Assembly: GCA_964568585.1 (NCBI GenBank)
Contig: CAZMQI010000004.1
Coordinates: 43,812 to 107,811 of the forward strand
DNA: 64,000 nucleotides
Direction: 5' to 3'
Origin: RGZA01 sp964568585
GTDB taxonomy: Bacteria > Pseudomonadota > Alphaproteobacteria > UBA9219 > RGZA01
The notes under the pieces are model-generated. The model saw nothing but the letters and a program-made list of their open reading frames with translations, did not search any database and was not told the origin of the DNA. The position numbers were made by a program, and so were the translations under genes. Positions 28,929 through 37,896 of this stretch are shown here, piece by piece (position 1 is the stretch's first letter; the number at the start of each line of letters is the position of its first letter).

Positions 28929-28958
28929 TTGCGTTTATCGCCAAAAAACCTTTTATTA
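28929..28958 (+). promoter_or_regulatory. Possible sigma-70 promoter of tRNA-Leu
   Basis: TTGCGT (28929-28934) and TTTATT (28952-28957) are separated by 17 bases and end about 19 bases before the tRNA. The -10 match is only fair. Position is the main support. Confidence 0.3.
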
Positions 28959-28976
28959 CCCCCCTACCTTGTAAGT

Positions 28977-29061
28977 GCGGTCGTGGCGGAATTGGTAGAC
29001 GCGCAGCGTTGAGGTCGCTGTAGGGCAACCTGTGAAAGTTCGAGTCTTTTCGACCGCACCA
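28977..29061 (+). tRNA. tRNA-Leu (anticodon GAG)
   Basis: The acceptor stem GCGGTCG (28977-28983) pairs perfectly with CGACCGC (29051-29057), and an encoded ACCA end follows (29058-29061). The D arm has GGTAGACGC. The anticodon stem CAGCG/CGCTG encloses the loop TTGAGGT, giving anticodon GAG, which reads CUC and CUU leucine codons. A long variable arm (AGG-GCAA-CCT) confirms a class II tRNA, and the T loop is TTCGAGT. The gene is complete at 85 bases. Confidence 0.96.
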
Positions 29062-29104
29062 TTATTAAATCCCAGATATACCTATAATTATCCAACAGTC
29101 TCGC

Positions 29105-29141
29105 TGGTGCGGTCGAATAATCGACTGGGCGCACCATTATT
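29105..29141 (+). repeat. Hairpin repeating the tRNA-Leu 3' end
   Basis: An inverted copy of the last 12 bases of the tRNA gene (29050-29061) lies at 29105-29116. A direct copy of 11 bases spanning the tRNA end (29056-29066) recurs at 29131-29141. Together they fold as a hairpin with GTCG/CGAC and GGTGCG/CGCACC pairs. It could be a tRNA transcript terminator without a strong T run, or a relic of recombination at the tRNA end. Confidence 0.5.
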
Positions 29142-29162
29142 TCAGATTAAATTGTCGGATGT

Positions 29163-30995
29163 TTACGCTGCTTGCGATGGCTTTTCGGAAGGCTCGTCCG
29201 CGTGTTCAGCAATGACTTCGGGCGACACATCATTTGATGTCACGGCAACTGTTTGTGGCGCAACGGATGGATCAATCGCGGCTTCGCGTTTACGGCCCAG
29301 CATATCCACCATTGATGTTGCCATGCGTTCGAAGCGTTCCTTGATGATACGCGCTTCTTCGTTCACGGAATTACGGGTTTGCTGTTGTTGGTCTGGTGCA
29401 TATTCCGCATCATCGGCAGGAACGACTTCCTCAATCGCTTCGGCAACGAATGGGTGGCCTGTGTATTCCACCTGCGCCAAACCATCCAAGATATTATCGA
29501 TATGGTCGGCAAGTGTTGACAGGGTTTCGCTGACCGCTGTGCTTGATGGCAAGCGTTGCATAGCGGTTTGTTGATAGTAAGCAGCATAATCGGCGCATTG
29601 ACCGTAAACGGATGCAACGCGGCGGGCTAAATCGGAACCCAATAAACCAATGGAACCTACATGCGCCTGATAGACAACAGCGCGAATGCGCGGCCAAAGC
29701 TGTGATGGGCGCGGCTGTGTTTCAACTTCAGCAAGGCGGTGCTGACGAACCAGTTCACGCGCGCGCGTACGGCAGATGTGACGCGCGGATGTAAGTTCGC
29801 CGTTCAATGCTGCGGCCAAAGCTCTGCGCTTTTCGGCAAGCTGCAACCGGTCACGTATCATTACGACAACACCAAATGCTGCTGCGCCGAATATCCATAA
29901 CAAACCACCGATGATGCCTTGGTAACGTTCCAGAAAGCCTGCGCCGGATGATGCGCTGGCGGTTACAACGGGAGGTGGAGCGGCCACCACAGGAGCAGCC
30001 TCCTTGGGTGTTTCTTTAACAGGTTCTGCAGCAACAGCTGGCTTACTGGTCGCCGCGGTTTCAGGAACGATAAGCGATAAGGCTGTGCGGGGTTCTTCGC
30101 CCGGCTTTTGGGCTAGCGGTACAACCTTTTGTTCTTCAGCTGGCTTGGAGCCGCCCTTGATGGTTTCAACCTTTGCACCCATGGCTGTAATCGGGGCAGT
30201 ATTCGCAGGGGTTACCAGCGGCACGGTCGTAGTATTAGCAGGGTTGCTGAGCGGAACGGAATTCACCATCGGCATCGGGGCGAAAAGGCCCTTGTTCAGC
30301 GATTGCGCTTCTTGTTCTACTTTCTCATAAACTTCGGCGAGCGAATTGTTTTTCAACGCTTTTCTATCAACCATCGCCCAGCCTTGGCGAAGCATTTCAT
30401 ATGACAGATCCGGTGTGTCTACTGTTCCGCAGAATGCGATGGGTCGACCATCCTTATCCTTGTCGGTGACCTTGCACAGCACAGCGCCCTTGATGATGGC
30501 GTCCAGCTTCTGGCGAGCTTGAGGGCCGTAATTGGATGAAATGCCGGGGGTAACGATGCCGAACAGGCGAATTTCCTTTTCGCCGATCATTAGGCGTTCA
30601 CCGTCTAACGCTTTGGCTACGCCTTCAAATTCTTTGGGTTCTTTGCCAACGGTGCTTTGCTTGGCCAATTCCTTGGCATTGGCTTTGGCGATGCTTTCCT
30701 TTGCTGCTTCTTTAGCAGCTGAGATTTTAGAAGATTTGGATGATGATTTGGACGAGCTTGGTTCGCTGGATAATGCTGTCTTTGCTGCGACCTTGATGGC
30801 ACCTGCTAAGGCTGCGGCTGGCTTTGGCGGCGGCGTATAATCGGGCGCAGCTTCATATAAGGTGACTTGCTGAACGGGTTCTCTGGGTGCTTTGCGCGGC
30901 GGGGGCATAATATCGCTTTTTGCAAATGCACTTCCACAGTATGGGCCCGAAGATAAGGCTAACAAAGCTGCGAGAGTGACTGCCAAAACGCGCAT
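29163..30995 (-). CDS. Exported membrane protein with a nuclease-fold (TNase-like) domain
   Basis: The ATG at 30995 is chosen because it opens a clean signal peptide, MRVLAVTLAALLALSS, ending near SAFAKS; the frame stays open 16 codons further upstream. A Pro/Ala/Lys/Ser-rich linker runs to about residue 120. A staphylococcal-nuclease-like domain follows (about 125-240) with EIRLFGIVTP, KDGRPIAFCGTV and LRQGWAMVDR. The usual catalytic Arg-Glu-Arg set is not evident, so nuclease activity is doubtful. A second linker leads to one membrane segment (GIIGGLLWIFGAAAFGVVVM, about 380-400) and a helical C-terminal half of about 210 residues, probably cytoplasmic. Function is unknown; the layout suggests a periplasm-to-cytoplasm connector. 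Confidence 0.75.
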   Translation of the reverse strand: MRVLAVTLAALLALSSGPYCGSAFAKSDIMPPPRKAPREPVQQVTLYEAAPDYTPPPKPAAALAGAIKVAAKTALSSEPSSSKSSSKSSKISAAKEAAKESIAKANAKELAKQSTVGKEPKEFEGVAKALDGERLMIGEKEIRLFGIVTPGISSNYGPQARQKLDAIIKGAVLCKVTDKDKDGRPIAFCGTVDTPDLSYEMLRQGWAMVDRKALKNNSLAEVYEKVEQEAQSLNKGLFAPMPMVNSVPLSNPANTTTVPLVTPANTAPITAMGAKVETIKGGSKPAEEQKVVPLAQKPGEEPRTALSLIVPETAATSKPAVAAEPVKETPKEAAPVVAAPPPVVTASASSGAGFLERYQGIIGGLLWIFGAAAFGVVVMIRDRLQLAEKRRALAAALNGELTSARHICRTRARELVRQHRLAEVETQPRPSQLWPRIRAVVYQAHVGSIGLLGSDLARRVASVYGQCADYAAYYQQTAMQRLPSSTAVSETLSTLADHIDNILDGLAQVEYTGHPFVAEAIEEVVPADDAEYAPDQQQQTRNSVNEEARIIKERFERMATSMVDMLGRKREAAIDPSVAPQTVAVTSNDVSPEVIAEHADEPSEKPSQAA

Positions 30996-31143
30996 GAAAA
31001 CTATTCCACAAACTGGTCCAAAAACTGGCGAAAAAATTAGCACAAACCTTAACGATTCAGGTCCACGCCCTTCGCGTTAACGGACACTATAGCAAATTGG
31101 AGTTAGAAAATAAAAGGGTCTTGAAGGTGCTATTCGCTTGGAA

Positions 31144-32814
31144 TCAAGACGATTTTTTCAGTTTCTCTTCATCAAGGAGGGCTTTGCGCGAAAGTTTTCC
31201 AATCATGGTCTTTGGAAGGCTTTCACGGAATTCAACCAGCTTGGGCATCTCGATCGGAGATAGTTTGTCGGTCAAGAATGCCATCAACTCATCCCGTGTC
31301 AGGGTCGTATCGGGCTTGAGCGCGATATAAGCCTTCACGGTTTGACCACGATATGGATCAGGCAAACCAGCGACGACACATTCGGCAACCGATGGGTGAA
31401 GGTATATCGCCTCCTCCACATTGCGCGGATACACATTGTAGCCGCCGCACAAAATCATGTCCTTGATGCGATCGACGATGAAGATATAACCATCTTCATC
31501 AACATAGCCGACATCGCCTGTATGAAGGCGTATGCCCTTATCCGTGGGCACAAGGGTGTCTTTGGTCTCCGCTTCATTCTTCCAATACCCCCTCATCACC
31601 TGTGGGCCAATGATGCATACTTCGCCGCGCTCGCCCATCGGCAATACGGTTTTCTTGTCTTCAAGGGAGACGATTTCAATGCGTGTTCCAGGCAAAGGAA
31701 GCCCAATAGAACCTGCTTTATTCGTGCCCTCCAATGGATTACATGTGGCAACGGGCGAGCTTTCGGTTAGCCCATAACCTTCGGCAACAACGCATCCCGT
31801 GACGGCTTCGAATGCGCGTTTGATGTCGATCGGTAACCCTGCCCCACCCGAGATGCAATACTTCACCGATGAAATATCGTAATCACCAAGGCGGCGGAAA
31901 TTACTGATCGCGGCATAGATGGTTGGCACAGCAGGAAACAAGGTGGGTTTCTTGCGGTGAATAAGATGCACAACTTGTTTCAATTCAAAACGCGGCACGA
32001 CAACGATTGTAGCGCCAATCAGAATCCCCAAATTCATCGCAACAGTCATGGCGAAGACATGGAAGAATGGCAATACGCCAAGCAGAACTTCTTCGCCTTC
32101 TTTTGCCATGGCAAACCACAAGCGCGATTGCTGTGCATTCACGGTAAGGTTGCCATGCGTCAGCATCGCGGCTTTTGGGACGCCAGTTGTGCCACCGGTA
32201 TATTGCAGAACTGCAATGTCGTTATGAGCATCAATCGCCACGGCTTCTGGCAAGCCGTTATTGTTAATCACCGCATCGTAAGTCACATGGTGATTATCGC
32301 GCGGAATGAAGGAACATTCGCTTTTCTTGAGCAATTGGAACAGCACGCCCTTGATGGATGGCAAGGCATCGCACAGCCTGCACACAATCAGGCGTTGCAA
32401 TTTGGTTTTACCAACCATCTTGCCGATTTTTTCGTAGGTGACTTTCAAATCGAGCGTAACCGCGATTTCCATTTCACTGTCGGCAATCAGATGTTCCAAT
32501 TCGCGCGCCGCGTAAAGCGGGTTGAGATTTACAACCACCCCGCCCGCTAATAATGTCGCGTAATAAAAAATTACATAGTAAGGGGTATTGGGTAACAGCA
32601 AGCCAACGCGTGTTCCTTTTTTCACGCCGAGTTCCTGCAGCCCCTTGGCAGCATGTTCCACCAGACTTTCAAGTTGCGCGTAGGTTGTGACCTTGTCGAA
32701 AAAATCCATCGCGACACGGCGCGGAAAACGCGTGGCTGCTTTGAATAACATTTCATGGGCTGGATATTCGGGTAACGGGGCGTTCCAGTTAATACCGGCG
32801 GGATAACTCATCAT
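31144..32814 (-). CDS. fadD: Long-chain fatty acid--CoA ligase
   Basis: This ANL-family enzyme should activate long-chain fatty acids to acyl-CoA through an acyl-adenylate. The phosphate loop is YTGGTTGVPKAAMLTHGNL and the A5 motif is GYGLTESSPV. The hinge region holds TGDVGYVDEDGYIFIVDRIK, then CGGYNVYPRNVEEAI. The C-terminal lysine motif is IGKLSRKAL. At 556 residues it is complete and closest to FadD among the acyl-CoA synthetases. A start one codon downstream (32811) is equally possible. Confidence 0.9.
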   Translation of the reverse strand: MMSYPAGINWNAPLPEYPAHEMLFKAATRFPRRVAMDFFDKVTTYAQLESLVEHAAKGLQELGVKKGTRVGLLLPNTPYYVIFYYATLLAGGVVVNLNPLYAARELEHLIADSEMEIAVTLDLKVTYEKIGKMVGKTKLQRLIVCRLCDALPSIKGVLFQLLKKSECSFIPRDNHHVTYDAVINNNGLPEAVAIDAHNDIAVLQYTGGTTGVPKAAMLTHGNLTVNAQQSRLWFAMAKEGEEVLLGVLPFFHVFAMTVAMNLGILIGATIVVVPRFELKQVVHLIHRKKPTLFPAVPTIYAAISNFRRLGDYDISSVKYCISGGAGLPIDIKRAFEAVTGCVVAEGYGLTESSPVATCNPLEGTNKAGSIGLPLPGTRIEIVSLEDKKTVLPMGERGEVCIIGPQVMRGYWKNEAETKDTLVPTDKGIRLHTGDVGYVDEDGYIFIVDRIKDMILCGGYNVYPRNVEEAIYLHPSVAECVVAGLPDPYRGQTVKAYIALKPDTTLTRDELMAFLTDKLSPIEMPKLVEFRESLPKTMIGKLSRKALLDEEKLKKSS

Positions 32815-32900
32815 AGACCTTGTGACTTAAGTATGCTCATACATATGTACTGGCAAATATGATGGCATATCTTAAAGCGGGCACGCAATAAACTTATCAT

Positions 32901-33965
32901 CTATTGGCAACGCATTTGAACCGCGTTGGATAGGCCCTTGTCGCATTCCCCTGTCGGCTGGACGCATAGTGAGCCAACAGGAATGCATGTGCTGCCTGCT
33001 GCACCGCACGCTTGGTCGGATTGTTGCGCGGCCACATTGACGCAGTTCAGGTTCTTTTCAAGCACCCAACGACCGGCTGGACGCGGCGCACCACATTGAG
33101 CGTTTTCGCCACCGTTTTCGCCAGCACATATCCAGCTGTATTTTTCAGGTGATGGTTCCGAGATAGCAGGCGCACCAACATTGCAAAGCCCCATCGTAGG
33201 AATGGTTGGCGTTGACACGCCATCTGCTGGACCGCATTCACCATTTCGTATTATGGGGCTAGCGCATGATGCATCGGTACCGCCATTCAAGCCCTTGCAT
33301 TCCCATTCCCATTGATGTGTGCCCTGCACCACATCGGTAGGGCTACCTGCAATACATAAATTGCCAACAGGTACCGAAGCCATCGGCACGGTGTTCGAAG
33401 CACCGCACATACCATTAATCGCACAACTTCCTTCTGTGCTAACGACCGTCCACGCGCCGCATGTGTTCAGCGCGGAGCACACATACATCAACCGTCTGGT
33501 TCCGATTGAATCAACCGTCACACCGATACCGGCACGTGCGCGGGGCAGCTTCTGTATCTTGTTACATGAATCCATGATGGTGGCCGCTTCGCATCCATAC
33601 GTGACTTTTATTTTATTGTGCAGCGTGCCGCCGGGCTGCGTTGCCAGTTTGAATGCCACCCATTCTTTGACTGTCTGCACGGGAATGAAATAGGAGTTTT
33701 TTTCGGCATCCGTGTTGTCGATGTAAATACAACGATCGTAACTTCCGTCGGAATAAGCCAGATTGACCATCTCGCTAGCGGTGCCAGAGCAAGCAAAGGT
33801 GGAAATGGTTCCTGAACCGCTTTTGGTATCCGATACGATACCTTGATTACCGCATGCCCCTTGTAACGGCAATTCTGCTCCAGGTAACAACGTGGCATCA
33901 TCCGCTTGTGCATATGCAAGCGAAGCTGCCAAGGTGAACACAGCAATAAGCAAGGTGCGTTTCAT
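32901..33965 (-). CDS. Exported Cys-rich repeat protein
   Basis: The 354-residue product starts with a Sec signal peptide (MKRTLLIAVFTLAASLAYA). It carries about 24 cysteines, which suggests disulfide-bonded extracellular or periplasmic folding. In the middle are tandem modules (about residues 185-300) of the form NGxCG, then PxxxLCxxG, then a W-x-C strand, then GLNGGTDASC or GENGGENAQC. I recognise this as a repeat common in bacterial surface and pilus-associated proteins, often written as CGSANG...WSCAGSNGG. It is divergent from the DUF1513-like gene across a 63-base AT-rich gap. Function is unknown; adhesion is a guess from the repeat type. Confidence 0.75.
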   Translation of the reverse strand: MKRTLLIAVFTLAASLAYAQADDATLLPGAELPLQGACGNQGIVSDTKSGSGTISTFACSGTASEMVNLAYSDGSYDRCIYIDNTDAEKNSYFIPVQTVKEWVAFKLATQPGGTLHNKIKVTYGCEAATIMDSCNKIQKLPRARAGIGVTVDSIGTRRLMYVCSALNTCGAWTVVSTEGSCAINGMCGASNTVPMASVPVGNLCIAGSPTDVVQGTHQWEWECKGLNGGTDASCASPIIRNGECGPADGVSTPTIPTMGLCNVGAPAISEPSPEKYSWICAGENGGENAQCGAPRPAGRWVLEKNLNCVNVAAQQSDQACGAAGSTCIPVGSLCVQPTGECDKGLSNAVQMRCQ

Positions 33966-34028
33966 GACCGTGAAAATACCATAGCTAAATTTGACTAAAT
34001 ATTAATATTTTTATATGATTTTCACATC

Positions 34029-35300
34029 ATGCAAAGTAACGCTGGCTTAATCATAACACGGCGCCAATTTATCGCGGCAAGCGCTGTGCTTTTGGCAACA
34101 CAGGGCGGTGTTTTGCGCGCGGCATCAGCCCCCGTTCGGTACTGTGTAACATCGCCCTGCATCGATGATTTATCACCCGTGCTGATGCCCATGAATAAGG
34201 GGTTGGGCGCTGCTGAAACAATACCCACCATTGCCATACCGCATATCGCGGCAAGTGATTTTAAAGACAGCCGAACACTCATCACTATCGCAGATGAAGA
34301 TGGCAAACGCATTCGCCGTGCGTATGTTCCTGGCTCCCTTCACAATGCGATGTTCAGCGGTAGTAGCATTTTGTTTTTAACCAGAGGTAATCCCGCATAT
34401 TTTTATTCGCTGGATAGCGAGACATTGGAAGCGCGTTCTGTTGCATTTCCGGAAACCAATACCTTGTTCGGCGGACATATGATCCCGTGGACGCAGGACG
34501 GCCAAGTTGCCATCACAGTGAACACACAGCGTGAAGGCGCATATGACCGAGTCGATGTGTATGATGCCAAAACATTGAAGAAAATCAGCCAGATTAATTC
34601 ATATGGATTTCAGGCTCATGAATTGACCCTGACGCCAGATAAGAAGACGCTGTATGTGGGACATTACGGCTCGAACTATTCATCGGGTCCTTATAAACAT
34701 ATGGCGACAGAACACAGTAAGAAATTGCACGCGCCACATGGCAATGCAAAGGATATGCAGTTTTATCCCGGCAGCGTGTGTGCGATTGATATGGCCAGCG
34801 CCAAGTTGGTTGACCGCTTAAGCAGTGACCGCAACGGACCGCAGGGGCATTTGGCAGCGGCGGCGAACGGTGATGTGTTTTTAACGCGCCTGCCCTCGTT
34901 CCTTACACGGCGTGGGAATGAAATGTCCAATCCCGTTTATGCAGAAGGCACAGAACATAAAATCTGCACGCAGGAAATGTTTACTAAAAACCGTTTCGCC
35001 AGTTCCGGCACAACGGTGGTGATTGACGAGAAGCACCAACAATTCTTGTTGGCCAATACGCGTGAAACAGCCATGGGCGTCGGGCAACTATCAACCCCGC
35101 GCGAGATGAAGAATTTCACGCCGGCGGCATTCAACGATTATGAAAAACCACAGGGTCTGGCATTCCACCCTGATGGGATTCATTATATCGCATCATGCAC
35201 CAATGGATTTATGATGTTCAAACGCCAGTCGCATGAGTTTGTAGCGGAACGTTCATTCAACGTGCGTCTTGGCGAACATAGCCATATGTGCCTTGGCTAG
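34029..35300 (+). CDS. Tat-exported DUF1513-like beta-propeller protein
   Basis: The N-terminus has a twin-arginine signal, TRRQFIAASAVLLATQGGV, so export by the Tat system as a folded protein is likely. The 423-residue product shows recurring strand patterns typical of a beta-propeller, such as YGFQAHELTLTPDKKTLYVG and KPQGLAFHPDGIHY. The layout resembles DUF1513 proteins, which are periplasmic and often linked to metal or redox functions. I am not certain of the family. It converges on the P460 gene pair with 3 bases between the stops; a 14-base palindrome (35306-35319) lies at that junction. Confidence 0.7.
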   Translation: MQSNAGLIITRRQFIAASAVLLATQGGVLRAASAPVRYCVTSPCIDDLSPVLMPMNKGLGAAETIPTIAIPHIAASDFKDSRTLITIADEDGKRIRRAYVPGSLHNAMFSGSSILFLTRGNPAYFYSLDSETLEARSVAFPETNTLFGGHMIPWTQDGQVAITVNTQREGAYDRVDVYDAKTLKKISQINSYGFQAHELTLTPDKKTLYVGHYGSNYSSGPYKHMATEHSKKLHAPHGNAKDMQFYPGSVCAIDMASAKLVDRLSSDRNGPQGHLAAAANGDVFLTRLPSFLTRRGNEMSNPVYAEGTEHKICTQEMFTKNRFASSGTTVVIDEKHQQFLLANTRETAMGVGQLSTPREMKNFTPAAFNDYEKPQGLAFHPDGIHYIASCTNGFMMFKRQSHEFVAERSFNVRLGEHSHMCLG

Positions 35301-35303
35301 TTA

Positions 35304-36290
35304 TCAGCCTGCAGGCTGGCAGAACACGATATCACGAACAAAGATTTTTGGATTTTTTTCGCCGCGTGGCACATCCGTAAAAATGCCACGAACGGGGATA
35401 CCTTTTTTTCCATCTGGCAATTCGCATTCGGTTTTCTTCCCTTTAATAACCAACGAGAACAGTTTTCCGTCCTTACCAACCAGAGCAGTTGGCAAATTAC
35501 TGCGTATCAACTCAACAGTGAGTGTCGGGCGGATTTCATCAATCGTACCATAAAATATAGCGTTTTCCATTGGGCCGCGCAGCAAGCGCACCTCGTTAAA
35601 TTCGGGCGGCAATGCTTTTTTGAGTTTCTCTGGAAGCGTATCAGCCTTCACCGTTTCATAGACTACACGGCTGGCGATGATTTTTTCAGGGGTTGCAATA
35701 CTCATTTTGATATTAAAGGGCAGCCCCATATTCAACTTTACAGGCTGAGAAAACACATAGCCCCGTTCCGGCACCATTTTATGGCACGCATGACATGCCG
35801 CCGCTTTTTCATTGGGATCACCATCAAACGTTTTCCCGCGTTCATCAAACAGCGCGTAGCCCCAGCCATCGGTATCTTTGAACTTTTTTTGGTTCATGAT
35901 CATCAATTGATAACGCTGCGCGCCAGATGGAACCAGCGAGCTGGTAAACCCCGGATCATCCGCAGTCATCAGCCCGATTTTGGCGAACATCGCGCCTTCG
36001 GGATAATCAATACTGCCCGACATCAGTGTTTTCCATGCCGCATCATTGGCGTAGGTCAGGCGCATCTCGCCCGTATCCTTGCGATAGCGAACAGTCACAA
36101 AATTCCATGTGGTCGCAAAATCGGAATAATCCTTGAACGCCATGCCGTTCATTGTATCCAGCCCGCCGAATGCATCGTGATGCATTTCAGGCTGCATTTG
36201 CTTTGGCGGTTCAGCCAGCGTATGGCCGCACAATAATGCTAATGTTAACGCAGCTGCGAGGATGGCGGATGTTTTATTCACTGAGCGCAT
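35304..36290 (-). CDS. Cytochrome P460-family exported protein, copy 2
   Basis: A signal peptide (about residues 1-27) is followed by a P460-type domain. It shows NFVTVRYRKDTGEMRLTYAN, then DGWGYALFDERGK and the haem c motif CHACH with KMVPERGYVFSQP. Family members are small periplasmic mono-haem proteins; some oxidise hydroxylamine or bind NO. About 130 residues follow the usual P460 domain. The ATG at 36290 overlaps the end of the upstream paralog by 17 bases, so the two are translationally coupled. A GTG one codon earlier is possible. Confidence 0.85.
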   Translation of the reverse strand: MRSVNKTSAILAAALTLALLCGHTLAEPPKQMQPEMHHDAFGGLDTMNGMAFKDYSDFATTWNFVTVRYRKDTGEMRLTYANDAAWKTLMSGSIDYPEGAMFAKIGLMTADDPGFTSSLVPSGAQRYQLMIMNQKKFKDTDGWGYALFDERGKTFDGDPNEKAAACHACHKMVPERGYVFSQPVKLNMGLPFNIKMSIATPEKIIASRVVYETVKADTLPEKLKKALPPEFNEVRLLRGPMENAIFYGTIDEIRPTLTVELIRSNLPTALVGKDGKLFSLVIKGKKTECELPDGKKGIPVRGIFTDVPRGEKNPKIFVRDIVFCQPAG

Positions 36291-37254
36291 CACAATAACT
36301 TAGATTTTCTACGACATCCTTATCTTTTTTTATGCCGCGCTGGATTTCAACAAACACCACTTTTATTTTCGAGCCTTTTTTGCCATTAGGCATGTCGCAC
36401 GCAGGCTTGGTTGCATCCTTAAAGGCTAGCGAGAAGAAGCGCCCATTATTGCTGACCAAGGCTGCTGGCAAATCACTTTTCAATGCTTCCATGGCCAGCG
36501 ACGGGCGGATTTCACCAAACGTTCCTTGAAAGAATGTCTTTTCAAGTTCGCCGCGCAACAAACGGATTTTGGTCGCACCGGCAGGAAGTTCTTTTTTCAA
36601 TTTTTCCGGCAAGCCATCAATGGCTGATGTTTCAAATACAAGGCGGCTGGAGAGAAGTTTTGCATCATCATCTTTTGGATTAATTTTTAATTGCATCGGC
36701 AAGCCCATATTGAGTTTTACAGGCTGCGAGAATACATAGCCGCGTTCCGGCACCATTTTATGGCAGGCATGGCAGGCATTTTGTTTTTCAATCGGGTCAT
36801 CGCCAAAGGTTTTGCCGTTTGAATCGAACACCGCATAGCCCCAGCCATCGGTATCTTTATTCTTCGCTTTATCCATGACCATAAGCTGATAGCGTTTTGC
36901 ACCTGATGGCACGAGCGAGCTGACAAAGCCCGGGTCATCCGCAGTCATCAGTCCGATTTTGGCAAACATTGCACCATCGGGGTAAACACCATTACCTTCC
37001 TGCAAGGCTTTCCATGCGCTGTCATTGGCATAAGTCAGACGCATTTCGCCCGTGTCTTTGCGATAGCGCACGGTTACAAACACCCATTTGGATGTGAAAT
37101 CTGCAAAATCCTTGATGCTATAACCATTCATCCGGTCAAGTCCGGCAAACGGATCATGCGACACTTGTTTTTCTGCAAACACGGGAGAAGCAACCAGCAA
37201 TCCAAGACACAAGCTGGCAACGGCCAGGGGCGCAAGCTTTCGGCGAAAGGTCAT
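36274..37254 (-). CDS. Cytochrome P460-family exported protein, copy 1
   Basis: This is the first of two tandem paralogs. After a signal peptide ending in ASPVFA it shares most of its P460 domain with copy 2, including VFVTVRYRKDTGEMRLTYAN and the haem-binding CHACH at residues 161-165. The C-terminal extension (about residues 200-326) is shared with copy 2 but diverges more than the haem domain, which suggests duplication followed by divergence. Both would need the cytochrome c maturation system. The electron partner and substrate cannot be told from sequence. Confidence 0.85.
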   Translation of the reverse strand: MTFRRKLAPLAVASLCLGLLVASPVFAEKQVSHDPFAGLDRMNGYSIKDFADFTSKWVFVTVRYRKDTGEMRLTYANDSAWKALQEGNGVYPDGAMFAKIGLMTADDPGFVSSLVPSGAKRYQLMVMDKAKNKDTDGWGYAVFDSNGKTFGDDPIEKQNACHACHKMVPERGYVFSQPVKLNMGLPMQLKINPKDDDAKLLSSRLVFETSAIDGLPEKLKKELPAGATKIRLLRGELEKTFFQGTFGEIRPSLAMEALKSDLPAALVSNNGRFFSLAFKDATKPACDMPNGKKGSKIKVVFVEIQRGIKKDKDVVENLSYCDALSE

Positions 37255-37300
37255 GGATACTCCGGCAGGATTAAACCGTCAGGGTAAAGACGGGTGAGGA

Positions 37301-37843
37301 CTAAAATACTTTTTTGACTTTGCCTTGACCACCGTTTTTTGCGCCAGGCGCATCAGGACCATCGGGGATTTTATTACACCAGATAACATCATCATCCGGT
37401 TTAACGTTGGTATCCTTATACGGCTTTAAACGACCCACGCAGCCTCTGCCAGTTTTAGGTAGCACAACGACTTCTTTTAACATGACGCAGTACACAACAT
37501 TTTCTGCAGCAGCCATCTTTGTTTCAGGGCCCTTGTAAAGACTGGAACCAGCCGGGCATTTTGCACCTGGGAATGCAAAAATCGATACTTGGGGTTGTTG
37601 GCGACCGCCGCGACCACCACCGCCATCACCGCCCATGCCCATTTTGCGTTGGTTGCGGTCAACTTTTGGCGGTTCTTTTTCAGGGTCTTTAACTTCCACT
37701 GGAGGGGGCGGAACTACAAATGTTTCCGCCACCACTGGCGCGGCAGGCGCAACTGGCGCTGCATCTTGTGCATAGGCACCATGACTGGATACGAATAATA
37801 ACCCACCAGATAACATCAGCGTCAGGGCTATTTTTCTAACCAT
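37301..37843 (-). CDS. Small exported protein with a Pro- and Gly-rich linker
   Basis: I do not recognise this 180-residue protein. It has a signal peptide ending at SSHGAYA, then a low-complexity segment rich in Ala, Pro and Val, then a glycine- and arginine-rich stretch near residues 70-87. A C-terminal region with four cysteines (for example GAKCPAGSSLY and VIWCNK) probably forms two disulfides. It lies between the terminator of the giant-fibre operon and the P460 genes, 46 bases before the latter, and may be the first gene of the P460 transcript. Confidence 0.7.
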   Translation of the reverse strand: MVRKIALTLMLSGGLLFVSSHGAYAQDAAPVAPAAPVVAETFVVPPPPVEVKDPEKEPPKVDRNQRKMGMGGDGGGGRGGRQQPQVSIFAFPGAKCPAGSSLYKGPETKMAAAENVVYCVMLKEVVVLPKTGRGCVGRLKPYKDTNVKPDDDVIWCNKIPDGPDAPGAKNGGQGKVKKVF

Positions 37844-37863
37844 TTAGGTATCTCCATCCACGC

Positions 37864-37888
37864 AAAAAACTTAAAGTGAAACTTTAAG
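37864..37888 (-). terminator. Intrinsic terminator of the giant-fibre operon
   Basis: On the minus strand an 8-base AT-rich stem (37881-37888 with 37870-37877, three-base loop) is followed directly by six T residues (37864-37869). It lies 8 bases after the stop of the glycine-rich gene. The short AT-rich stem may allow some readthrough. Confidence 0.7.
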
Positions 37889-37896
37889 AAACAAAG

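Noticed and set aside
28823..29023. 66-residue frame running into tRNA-Leu
   Set aside because: It overlaps both the end of an intact gene and the tRNA body and ends within the anticodon region.
35306..35319. 14-base palindrome as a terminator at a convergent junction
   Set aside because: It lies within the last codons of the P460 gene, has no loop and no T run, so I noted it only in passing.
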